This document shows positions 35,105 to 42,544 of a stretch of 64,000 nt of DNA, in pieces. The notes beneath the pieces were generated by a model. It was not told the DNA's origin. It made no database searches and saw nothing but the letters and a program-made list of their open reading frames with translations. Where the stretch lies: the NCBI GenBank assembly GCA_029862165.1, contig JAOTXU010000018.1:1-64000 (forward strand), given 5' to 3'. Position numbers and translations under genes: made by a program. The first letter of the stretch is position 1; each line of letters starts with the position of its first letter. This DNA comes from Gammaproteobacteria bacterium. Lineage in GTDB: Bacteria; Pseudomonadota; Gammaproteobacteria; Steroidobacterales; JABDKV01.

Positions 35105-35657
35105 GACAGTTGTCCTCCAGTGTCTCACGTAGCTTACGTGTTGCGTAACGTAAGCGGCTCTTTACGGTTTCGCGGCCGGTATCGGTGATGCTCGCGATCT
35201 CTTCCAGACCAAAGCCACCTTCTACTCGCAACAGGAACGCTTCACGTTGTTCCTGCGGCAGCGCGGCAATCGCGCCGGCCAGTTTCTGTCCCGTTTGCGA
35301 CAGTGCGGCGACTCTTTCCGGATTGCCCGTTTCGGTCAACAACTCATCCGGTTCCGTGTTGCTGGCCGCGTTCAAAGCATTGCGGTCTTGCCGTCGCACA
35401 AAATCGATAAAACAGTTGTGTGCAATCTGGTACAACCAGGTCGAAAATTTTGCCAACGGACGATACTTATCGCGGCCCCGAATTACCTTTATCCAGACTT
35501 CCTGGAAAATTTCCTCGGCATTGGCCGGGTTGCCACATTGGCGTAACAGGTAGCGATACACTGGGCCTTTGTGTCTGCCATAGAGTTCTTCAAAGGCCAG
35601 TGCATCGCCGTCGCGATAATGCAGCATCAAGTCCTGGTCGTTTAGTTTCGACGGCAT
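35097..35657 (-). CDS. RNA polymerase sigma factor, ECF type
   Basis: The 186-residue protein has sigma region 2 (LAFEELYGRHKGPVYRYLLR, AEEIFQEVWIKVIRG, FSTWLYQIAHNCFIDFVRR) and region 4 (ALPQEQREAFLLRVEGGFGLEEIASITDTGRETVKSRLRYATRKLRE). No region 3, so group 4 (ECF). Start chosen at the ATG giving MPSKLNDQDL; an ATG 12 bases earlier sits inside a hairpin and follows GGGAG, so it may be the real start. It lies 67 bases after the vWA gene and overlaps the anti-sigma-like gene by 8 bases. Confidence 0.93.
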   Translation of the reverse strand: MPSKLNDQDLMLHYRDGDALAFEELYGRHKGPVYRYLLRQCGNPANAEEIFQEVWIKVIRGRDKYRPLAKFSTWLYQIAHNCFIDFVRRQDRNALNAASNTEPDELLTETGNPERVAALSQTGQKLAGAIAALPQEQREAFLLRVEGGFGLEEIASITDTGRETVKSRLRYATRKLRETLEDNCHE

Positions 35658-35659
35658 GA

Positions 35660-35680
35660 GCGGGAGCATACTGCTCCCGC
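35660..35680. promoter_or_regulatory. Inverted repeat over the sigma factor translation start
   Basis: GCGGGAGCA-TAC-TGCTCCCGC is a perfect 9-bp stem with a 3-base loop. On the minus strand it contains the GGGAG ribosome site and one candidate ATG, and ends 2 bases before the other ATG. It could sequester the start, or act as an operator or weak attenuator between the vWA and sigma genes. Confidence 0.5.
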
Positions 35681-35724
35681 CCGGTTCTACGGAAGCGGAA
35701 TACGCGCCATCGGCGCGCACCCGC

Positions 35725-37515
35725 TTAGTTTGCAACGTGGTATGGATGCCCTTCTCCGCGGGTTTGCGCCAGCGATTCGGTCAGCATTCGTGCCTGTTCG
35801 ACCATGGCGACGAATTCTTCGCGATAGCCTTTGCGGTCACGACCTCGCGCGTCATCGGCAAAGGCAGCAATTTCATCCAATTCAAATCCGTTGAGGTACT
35901 CGCCGCCTCTTAATCGTTGCCCAAAGGCAGACACCGCAGCCGCAAATCTAAAGTCGCGGTTCATTCGACCCAACTGTTTCCGGGTTACCGGCCGCTCAAT
36001 GAGCTGGCTGTGCTCAGCGTCCGGTTGTTTGTAGCGCAACCGCACCAAAGCGAGTTCTGCGCTAATGCTGTGCGACTTGTCGATTTGTGGGCCATAACGC
36101 AGTGGATCGTTCAATTGTGCCGGGCTGCCGACCGGAGTAATTTCATACAACGCCGTCACCGTGTGTCCGGCACCGATCTCTCCTGCATCGATCTGGTCAT
36201 TGTTAAAGTCCTCACGACGTAGCATGCGGTTCTCGTAGCCGATCAGACGGTATTCGGCGACAGCGGCCGGGTTGAATTCGATCTGTATTTTGACGTCTTT
36301 GGCAATGGTCTGCAGCGTCGCTGTCATTTCCTCGACCAACACCTTGCGCGCCTCGCGCTGATTGTCGATATAGGCGTAGTTGCCGTTGCCGGCGTCGGCA
36401 ATTTGTTCGAGTAGCTTGTCATTGTAATTGCCGGTACCGAAACCCAGTGCCGTTAAAGCAACGCCCGCCTTGCGTTTTTCTTTCACCAGATCAACCAGGG
36501 CTTCAAAATTGACAGTACCGACATTGAAGTCGCCATCTGTTGCCAGGATGACACGATTGATACCACCGTCGATGTAGGCACGCTGCGCCAACTCATAAGC
36601 GAGATGGATACCGGCTGCGCCATTCGTGCGACCGGCGGCCGTCAGCCGATCCAAAGAATCGATGATGCGTTGGCCATCGGCGCCGTTGGTTGGTTCCAGG
36701 ATCAGACCGGCACCACCGGCATAACCTGCAATTGCCACACTGTCACGTTCGTCCAGGTGACGGGTCAGTGTTTTGAGCGCGTTCTTGAGCAACGGCAGTT
36801 TGTCAGGACTACGCATGGAACCTGAAACATCGACCAGGAAAACCAGGTTAGACGGCTTGCGATCGCGCTCAGACACTTCGAAGCCCTTTAAACCAACATG
36901 CAATAACATGGTGTCGGCATTCCACGGCGTCTGCGCTAGCTCGGTTACGACATTGAACGGTATATCAAGTGAGTCCGGCGTGGCGTAATCATAGGAAAAA
37001 TAATTGATCAGTTCCTCAACGCGCACGGCGTCCTGTGGCGGTAACTGGCCGGCAGTTAAGAAGCGTCGCACATTAGAATAGGAACCTGTGTCGACATCGA
37101 TACTAAAAGTCGAAACCGGATGCTCGCTAGCCAGTTTGACCGGATTGTCGTCATAGGCTGCGTAGTTTTCGCGGTTGATCGCCTCGGTCGGTGCCAGGGG
37201 GCAACATCGCGTTTGCTCTGCGATCGCCATGCCGTTGGCTTCGTAACTCATATGCTCTCGGCGAAACCCAGCGATTCGCGCTTTGTCGTTGTCACCGGGC
37301 ATCGGTGTCGTCGCGAGCAAATCTTTCAAGCTCTGTTCCGTCGCCGGGGCAGGGCGCTGTCCGGCAACGGGCACGTCGCGTTCCTCGTCTGCCGTAACAG
37401 TATCCACCGACGATGCCCGCCGGTCAGATTTGATCTCGTCATGGCCGGCACACGCGGCCATTACGGCGACGGCGACGGCCAAGGCCAATTGACCCAGTAA
37501 CTTACTGTTTTTCAT
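35725..37515 (-). CDS. vWA-domain lipoprotein (YfbK-like, DUF3520 C-terminus)
   Basis: The 596-residue lipoprotein (signal ending AVAVMAAC, Cys 22; ribosome site GGGAGC) has the YfbK layout: an N-terminal von Willebrand-associated segment (NPVKLASEHPVSTFSIDVDTGSYSN), a vWA domain with an intact MIDAS (FLVDVSGSMRSP, plus Thr/Asp in ILATDGDFNVG), and a DUF3520-like C-terminal domain (LALVRLRYKQPD, AAVSAFGQRLRGGEY). Such proteins bind a divalent metal and partner proteins. It is the first gene of a minus-strand set with an ECF sigma factor and its likely anti-sigma partner, so it may be an envelope-sensing component; that is inference. Confidence 0.9.
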   Translation of the reverse strand: MKNSKLLGQLALAVAVAVMAACAGHDEIKSDRRASSVDTVTADEERDVPVAGQRPAPATEQSLKDLLATTPMPGDNDKARIAGFRREHMSYEANGMAIAEQTRCCPLAPTEAINRENYAAYDDNPVKLASEHPVSTFSIDVDTGSYSNVRRFLTAGQLPPQDAVRVEELINYFSYDYATPDSLDIPFNVVTELAQTPWNADTMLLHVGLKGFEVSERDRKPSNLVFLVDVSGSMRSPDKLPLLKNALKTLTRHLDERDSVAIAGYAGGAGLILEPTNGADGQRIIDSLDRLTAAGRTNGAAGIHLAYELAQRAYIDGGINRVILATDGDFNVGTVNFEALVDLVKEKRKAGVALTALGFGTGNYNDKLLEQIADAGNGNYAYIDNQREARKVLVEEMTATLQTIAKDVKIQIEFNPAAVAEYRLIGYENRMLRREDFNNDQIDAGEIGAGHTVTALYEITPVGSPAQLNDPLRYGPQIDKSHSISAELALVRLRYKQPDAEHSQLIERPVTRKQLGRMNRDFRFAAAVSAFGQRLRGGEYLNGFELDEIAAFADDARGRDRKGYREEFVAMVEQARMLTESLAQTRGEGHPYHVAN

Positions 37516-37588
37516 ATGGTTGCTCCCGATAAAGTTGGATCTGGTGCTACTTAAAACGCTGTTTGGGGCCAATCGGGGTTAATTGGGG

Positions 37589-37616
37589 TTGCAATTCTGA
37601 GTTGTAGTGTTATAGT
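37589..37616 (+). promoter_or_regulatory. Promoter of the YtrA-type regulator operon
   Basis: -35 TTGCAA (37589-37594) and -10 TATAGT (37611-37616) with a 16-base spacer. The -10 box falls inside the operator palindrome at 37607-37628, as expected for autorepression. Confidence 0.65.
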
Positions 37617-37628
37617 CATGTATAACAC
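37607..37628. promoter_or_regulatory. GntR/YtrA-type operator
   Basis: GTGTTATA-gtcatg-TATAACAC, perfect 8-bp arms with a 6-base centre, directly upstream of a GntR/YtrA-family gene. The GT..TA/TA..AC ends are typical of GntR-family sites. It overlaps the -10 box. Confidence 0.75.
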
Positions 37629-37658
37629 CACTGCACCGAGGGATCTGTTTCCTGGTCA

Positions 37659-38042
37659 GTGCTTCTGGAGATTGATTTGGATCCGAACTGGAACGACAGC
37701 CAGCCTATTTACCGCCAACTACGCGACAAGGTGGTCACGATGATCCTCGAAGAGGTACTCAAAGATGGCGATGCGTTGCCGTCGGTCCGTCAGGTTGCCG
37801 CGGAATACCAGCTCAACCCTCTCACGGTAATGAAGGGTTATCAGGAGCTGGTTGACGAGGACCTGGTGGAAAAGAAACGGGGTCGTGGCATGTTTGTAAA
37901 AGAAGGCGCACAAACAGCGTTGCTGCGTGACGAACGCCGTCGTTTCCTCGACGATGAGTGGCCCCAGGTTATCGCTCGGATACAAAGGCTTGGACTGAAA
38001 GTCGGTGAGTTGCTGAAGAAACTAAACGGAGAAGAGCGTTGA
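37659..38042 (+). CDS. GntR-family transcriptional regulator, YtrA subfamily
   Basis: The 127-residue protein is a short GntR regulator: winged helix (PIYRQLRDKVVTMILEEVLKDGDALPSVRQVAAEYQLNPLTVMKGYQELVDEDLVEKKRGRGMFVK) followed by only ~45 residues, the YtrA type, which regulates an adjacent ABC exporter in response to envelope or antibiotic stress. The GTG at 37659 gives MLLEIDLDPNW; a TTG at 37677 has a better placed GGAG and is an alternative. Its stop overlaps the TTG start of the ABC ATPase gene. Autoregulation is expected from the palindrome in its promoter. Confidence 0.92.
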   Translation: MLLEIDLDPNWNDSQPIYRQLRDKVVTMILEEVLKDGDALPSVRQVAAEYQLNPLTVMKGYQELVDEDLVEKKRGRGMFVKEGAQTALLRDERRRFLDDEWPQVIARIQRLGLKVGELLKKLNGEER

Positions 38043-38896
38043 ACGCGATAGTAACGGCGCGTGGATTGAGCAAACGATTTGGTGAAACGAAAGCGCTGGA
38101 CAATATCGACTTCACCATTGCGCCCGGCCGCATCGTCGGACTTATCGGGCCAAACGGCGCGGGCAAGACGACGGCGCTCAAAGCCTTGTTAGGTCTGACG
38201 CGTTTCGAAGGTGATCTCGATGTGATGGGATACGACCCGTACCGGCAACGTGCTGAACTAATGAAGAAAGTATGTTTCATTGCTGACGTTGCCATTCTGC
38301 CGCGGTGGTTGCGGGTTAGTCAGGCGCTAGATTTCGTGGAAGGTGTGCATCCGCAATTCAGTCGCGAGCGAGCGGAATTCTTTTTGGCCAAGACGCAGAT
38401 CAGCCATAAACAACGGGTCCGGACTTTGTCAAAGGGCATGGTTACCCAACTGCATCTGGCAATCGTGATGGCAATCGACGTGCGCCTCCTGGTATTGGAC
38501 GAGCCGACACTGGGTCTGGATATTCTGTTTCGCAAGCAGTTTTACGAAACAGTGCTGGGCGACTATTTTGACGACCAACGCACCATAATTGTTACGACGC
38601 ACCAGGTCGAAGAGATTGAGAATATCCTGACAGATCTGATTTTCATCAATGATGGGCGGATCGTATTAAACGAGTCCATGGATAACGTTGCCGAAAAGTA
38701 TGTCGAGTTGCTGGTGGCCCCTGACCGTTGTGACGCAGCGCGCGCGCTGGGTGCGATTCACGAACGCGAAATATTGGGTAAACGTCTGTTCCTGTACGAG
38801 GGCGTGGCCAAACAGCAGCTCTCTGAACTGGGTGAATTGCATCGTCCCAGCGTTGCCGATCTGTTTGTGGCGAAAATGCAGGGGGTGGCGGCATGA
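38039..38896 (+). CDS. ABC transporter ATP-binding protein (YtrB-like)
   Basis: The 285-residue ATPase has Walker [10 protein letters not shown], a signature LSKGMVTQ (Lys replaces the usual Gly), Walker B LLVLDEPTLGLD and the switch TTHQVEE. A C-terminal ~70-residue regulatory part follows. TTG start at 38039 overlaps the regulator stop, and its own stop overlaps the permease ATG (38893-38896), so the exporter is translationally coupled. Substrate unknown; YtrA-controlled exporters respond to cell-wall stress in other bacteria. Confidence 0.92.
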   Translation: MNAIVTARGLSKRFGETKALDNIDFTIAPGRIVGLIGPNGAGKTTALKALLGLTRFEGDLDVMGYDPYRQRAELMKKVCFIADVAILPRWLRVSQALDFVEGVHPQFSRERAEFFLAKTQISHKQRVRTLSKGMVTQLHLAIVMAIDVRLLVLDEPTLGLDILFRKQFYETVLGDYFDDQRTIIVTTHQVEEIENILTDLIFINDGRIVLNESMDNVAEKYVELLVAPDRCDAARALGAIHEREILGKRLFLYEGVAKQQLSELGELHRPSVADLFVAKMQGVAA

Positions 38897-39852
38897 AAGC
38901 GTTTCCCTGGCTATTACGTCGTGAACTATGGGAGAGCCGGTCGCTCTACATCGTGCCGCTGGTATTCCTTAGCTTGCTTGTTGGGCTCTACACGTTTGGG
39001 CTGTTGTCGCATGGCCCCGGCGGCATGGTGCATATTGACATGGATAACGGCGATGGTGCAGTCAATCTGGAACAGCTGATCAAGGAAGAGCCGCATGCCA
39101 GGCAGGCGCTGAAACTAGCAGCCGGCGGATTACCATTTATCGTGCCGGCGGTATTGCTTAACGCTGTCATGCTGTTTGTCTGGTTTTTCTATCTCACTGA
39201 TTCCCTCTACGCCGAACGCAAGGATCGCAGTGTCTTGTTCTGGAAGTCGCTGCCGGTCGATGATACGACGACCGTCTTGTCCAAAGTGGCAACCGCGGTA
39301 GTTGTGATTCCGGCAATAACTTTTATCGGCATCATGATTGCCGCAGCTGGTATGACACTCGCGAATACAGTGTTTGCCTGGACCATTGACGAGAGCGCGT
39401 GGCAACTGATCTGGTCGCAAATGCCATTTTTATCGGCGCCGGCCACACTCGCTTATGCACTAGCGGTCCAGTCACTCTGGTTTGCGCCAGTATTTGGCTG
39501 GTTGATGCTGGCGTCAGCCTGGGCGCGACGCGCACCAGCTTTGTGGGCTCTGTTACCTCCAGCCGGTATTGCATTGCTTGAGGGGGCAGTCTTCAGAAGC
39601 TCCCATTTCCTGGAGCTTATCGGCCATCGCCTGACTTCGGTCGTGCCAACCGCATTTCGCGACGAAGACATTGAGGGCGTGGTCGACGAGATTCATGACA
39701 GCTCGGACAAGATTGAATGGGCTGAGGCGTTTGGTTCTTTGATCGATCCGGGGTCTTTTCTCAGTGATCCCGGGATGTGGGGCGGACTGGTCGTCGCAGC
39801 CGTTTTTATAGCCGGTGCCATCTGGCTGCGCCGCTATCGCTCAGAAACTTAG
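38893..39852 (+). CDS. ABC-2 type transporter permease
   Basis: The 319-residue inner-membrane protein has about six TM helices: one near residue 20-38, a periplasmic loop (HGPGGMVHIDMDNGDGAVNL), then a cluster from LPFIVPAVLLNAVMLFVWFFYLT to WGGLVVAAVFIAGAIWL. SLYAERKDRSVLFWKSLPV is the cytosolic coupling-type loop common in these permeases. Partner of the ATPase encoded just upstream (ATGA overlap). Confidence 0.9.
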   Translation: MKAFPWLLRRELWESRSLYIVPLVFLSLLVGLYTFGLLSHGPGGMVHIDMDNGDGAVNLEQLIKEEPHARQALKLAAGGLPFIVPAVLLNAVMLFVWFFYLTDSLYAERKDRSVLFWKSLPVDDTTTVLSKVATAVVVIPAITFIGIMIAAAGMTLANTVFAWTIDESAWQLIWSQMPFLSAPATLAYALAVQSLWFAPVFGWLMLASAWARRAPALWALLPPAGIALLEGAVFRSSHFLELIGHRLTSVVPTAFRDEDIEGVVDEIHDSSDKIEWAEAFGSLIDPGSFLSDPGMWGGLVVAAVFIAGAIWLRRYRSET

Positions 39853-39863
39853 GAGATACGATT

Positions 39864-40196
39864 GTGTCACGCTGGATCGCCTTGATCATTATTGGAGCGC
39901 TGGTCGTATTGGGCGCCAGTGGTTGCATATTGGTTGTTAACGACGAGCACTCCGCGCATGGCATTCACATAGACAAGGATAGCTCGCTGTTGGCACGCAG
40001 TATTGCCAAGGAACTCGACGACGATGACTCGCTGCGCTACAGCGACATCTCAGTTTCAGAAGACGATGGGATAGTCATACTGCACGGCGACGTCGATAGT
40101 GTGGATTCCCTGCAATACGCCATCGATGTAGCCGCCCGTTACGCGGGGGTCGAAACGGTCGTTTCCAAACTTAGTGTGGAAGTCGACCTCGACTGA
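39864..40196 (+). CDS. Small BON-domain-like lipoprotein
   Basis: GTG at 39864 preceded by AGGAG (8 bases) decides the start; earlier in-frame codons overlap the permease gene. Signal MSRWIALIIIGALVVLGASGC gives lipid Cys 21. The mature ~90 residues contain LARSIAKELDDDDSLRYSDISVSEDDGIVILHGDVDSVDSLQYAIDVAARYAGVETVVSKL, which fits one BON domain (phospholipid or envelope binding). Last gene of the YtrA operon, 11 bases after the permease, suggesting an envelope-stress role for the operon. Confidence 0.85.
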   Translation: MSRWIALIIIGALVVLGASGCILVVNDEHSAHGIHIDKDSSLLARSIAKELDDDDSLRYSDISVSEDDGIVILHGDVDSVDSLQYAIDVAARYAGVETVVSKLSVEVDLD

Positions 40197-40199
40197 CGA

Positions 40200-40859
40200 T
40201 TAGCGTGACGTAAGCTGCGCGATTTCCTGTCCTTCGAGAATTCTGCAACCGGCAAAGACACTCTGATCCAACCCGATCATCGCAGCAGCCACCGTTTTCG
40301 CATCCACACCGCGATATTTCGCCAGCCCACCGACTAGGAATGGATTGATCAGTTGTGCGGCCAATGTGCCCAGTTTTTCCGCCGGTCGGAATTCTTCGCG
40401 CGCACCGAGCAACAGCGATGGACGCAGGATCCCCACGCGTTTGAAACCCAACTCAGCAACCGCTTTTTCCATTTCACCTTTGGTGCGCAGGTAGAAGTTT
40501 CCTGAGTCGGAGTCTGCTCCAACCGAAGACACAACAAGAAGCGTTTCGGTGCCCTGGGCGGCCGCGCCTCTTGCAACGGAGACAACCAGATCGAGATCAA
40601 TGGCTTTGAAAGCCCCCTGCGATCCTGCGCGCTTGATCGTCGTGCCCAAACAACAAAAGAGCACGTCGGCTGCGGGGACGGCGCCGTGAGTTTGTTCCGT
40701 TGGAAAGAGATGATGAGTCAGGCGGTCGTGTTTCAAGCCGGGAGCCCGTCGCCCGAGTGTCCTTACGGCACCGTAAACGGTGTGTTGCAGCAATAGATTT
40801 AGCAGGTGGCTACCGACCAAACCGGTTGCGCCAACGACCAAGACAGTTCTCTCGTTCAT
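40200..40859 (-). CDS. NAD(P)-binding Rossmann protein (atypical SDR, YbjT/HTATIP2-like)
   Basis: The 219-residue protein begins MNERTVLVVGATGLVGSHLL with the GxxGxxG NAD(P) loop. LFCCLGTTIKRAGSQGAF and VVSSVGAD followed by YLRTKGEMEKA (Tyr...Lys pair) fit the atypical SDR group related to HTATIP2/oxidoreductase YbjT. Function unknown. The frame extends 101 codons upstream but overlaps the GIY-YIG gene; the ATG at 40859 overlaps that gene's stop (ATGA), giving a coupled pair. Confidence 0.87.
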   Translation of the reverse strand: MNERTVLVVGATGLVGSHLLNLLLQHTVYGAVRTLGRRAPGLKHDRLTHHLFPTEQTHGAVPAADVLFCCLGTTIKRAGSQGAFKAIDLDLVVSVARGAAAQGTETLLVVSSVGADSDSGNFYLRTKGEMEKAVAELGFKRVGILRPSLLLGAREEFRPAEKLGTLAAQLINPFLVGGLAKYRGVDAKTVAAAMIGLDQSVFAGCRILEGQEIAQLTSR

Positions 40860-41104
40860 TCGTTGATTAGCCCACGTTTGGCATTTGCCGGCATACTCTT
40901 GATCTGTGATTCGCGGCGCAGTGCGGCGCTGCGATCGGCAGCGGTCTCGGTGTACACGAGTTCGACAGGTAATCGTGAGCGAGTGTAGCGGGCTCCGAGT
41001 CCTGCGTTGTGACGCTGTACTCGTTGATCCAGATCGGTTGTTATGCCCGTGTACAGCGACTGGTCTGAGCACTGCACCATGTAGACGAACCAGCTTGATT
41101 TCAT
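40856..41104 (-). CDS. GIY-YIG domain protein (UPF0213/YhbQ-like)
   Basis: The 82-residue protein is a stand-alone GIY-YIG module: WFVYMVQCSDQSLYTGITTDLDQRVQRHNAG with the VYM...YTG pair, catalytic Arg in LDQRVQRHN, and late Glu in LRRESQIKSM. YhbQ-like proteins cleave DNA weakly in vitro; role unclear. ATG at 41104 or GTG at 41110 are both possible. It is only about 36 bases from the divergent permease start. Confidence 0.88.
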   Translation of the reverse strand: MKSSWFVYMVQCSDQSLYTGITTDLDQRVQRHNAGLGARYTRSRLPVELVYTETAADRSAALRRESQIKSMPANAKRGLINE

Positions 41105-41140
41105 TGCCACAGTTTACTTTAAACAAAGTAGACTGCAGCC

Positions 41141-42442
41141 ATGACCAAGTTTCGGCACACAACGATAACAGCGGTTGTGATCGCCAATATGGTGGGTACC
41201 GGTGTATTCACCAGTCTGGGTTTCCAGCTCCTGGATATTCGGTCTGGTTTCGTGCTGCTCCTGCTATGGGCCGTAGGCGGTCTTGCGGCATTGTGTGGTG
41301 CCATGACCTACGCAGAGTTGGGTGCTGCATTGCCTCGATCGGGCGGCGAATACAATTTTCTGACACATATCTATCACCCCGCTGCGGGATTTGTTTCAGG
41401 ATGGGTGTCGGCAACGATTGGTTTTGCAGCTCCAACGGCGTTGGCCGCAATTACCTTCGCCGCTTATGCAACCTCGATACTGCCTGGTGAGCCATCAGTG
41501 TGGCTGCACAAGGCTCTGGCCTGTGTGCTTGTTGTGATCCTTAGTGTCATACATGCCAGTACCCATCGCAACAGCGGCGGTCTACAGGTCATTTTTACGG
41601 TACTGAAAGTTGTCGTCATCGTAACGTTTTGTCTGGCAGCCTTGGTTGCAGTCGATGTGCCGCAACCGGTACGTTTTTTGCCGGCATCAGGTGACGGCGC
41701 TTTGGTTACCAGCGGGGTGTTCGCGGTATCCCTAATCTACGTCAGTTATGCCTATACTGGTTGGAATGCAGCCACTTATCTCAGTAGCGAACTGGATAAT
41801 CCGCAACGCACGTTACCAGGCATTTTGATTGTGGGCACATCACTTGTGATGATCCTGTATCTCGCTTTGAACTTTGTGTTTCTAAAAGTCGGATCGATGG
41901 ACGCAATGAGCGGCCAGATAGAAATCGGTTTTATTGCAGCGAGCGCTGCGTTTGGCGAAGTCGGGGGCCGTTTTGCCGGACTGGTGCTGGCGTTACTATT
42001 GATTTCGACCGTTAGTGCGATGACATTGGCCGGTCCGCGTGTGCTGCAAGTCATCGGTGAAGACTTTCATCCATTACGGTTTTTGTCACATACCAATCGG
42101 GATGGAGTTCCGTCAACTGCTATTTTTCTGCAGTCCTTACTCGCGCTGCTTTTTATCCTCACTTCCGGCTTCGAATCGATTCTGGTATTCGCCGGTTTTA
42201 CGCTTGCCTTGAACAGTTTTGTTACGGTATTGGGCGTGTTCGTGTTGCGTTGGCGACAACCCGATTTGCCACGGCCTTACCGAACATTTGCTTATCCGCT
42301 GCCGCCGCTGATCTATCTGGCCTTGACTGGATGGACCCTGACCTTTGTCTTGATCAACAAGCCGGTCGAAGGGCTCTTCGGCCTGGGTATTATCGCGGCG
42401 GGACTGGTTTTCTATCTGGTGTCCAGCGAGGGCCCGACATAG
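41141..42442 (+). CDS. Amino acid/polyamine permease (APC family)
   Basis: The 433-residue membrane transporter has 11-12 hydrophobic helices. TM1 carries VVIANMVGTGVFTSLGF (the APC unwound G-x-G region), followed by LPRSGGEYNFLTHIY, a conserved APC motif. SYAYTGWNAATYLSSELDNPQRTLPG is the TM6 region and intracellular loop of APC exchangers. Family role: proton-coupled amino acid uptake or exchange; substrate not predictable. Monocistronic by position. Confidence 0.92.
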   Translation: MTKFRHTTITAVVIANMVGTGVFTSLGFQLLDIRSGFVLLLLWAVGGLAALCGAMTYAELGAALPRSGGEYNFLTHIYHPAAGFVSGWVSATIGFAAPTALAAITFAAYATSILPGEPSVWLHKALACVLVVILSVIHASTHRNSGGLQVIFTVLKVVVIVTFCLAALVAVDVPQPVRFLPASGDGALVTSGVFAVSLIYVSYAYTGWNAATYLSSELDNPQRTLPGILIVGTSLVMILYLALNFVFLKVGSMDAMSGQIEIGFIAASAAFGEVGGRFAGLVLALLLISTVSAMTLAGPRVLQVIGEDFHPLRFLSHTNRDGVPSTAIFLQSLLALLFILTSGFESILVFAGFTLALNSFVTVLGVFVLRWRQPDLPRPYRTFAYPLPPLIYLALTGWTLTFVLINKPVEGLFGLGIIAAGLVFYLVSSEGPT

Positions 42443-42544
42443 CAAAATAAGCTTCTCTTTGCGGCATCTATGATAATTCGTTGCAAATGCTGGACACGCC
42501 AAAGCGCGCAGCGAATAATCCTGCCAGCAGATAGGTGAAAACGA

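Noticed and set aside
34160-35188. Long open frame (342 codons) on the plus strand
   Set aside because: It lies opposite the anti-sigma-like gene; Arg/Cys/Gly-rich composition, no domain, and its existence follows from the codon use of the real gene.
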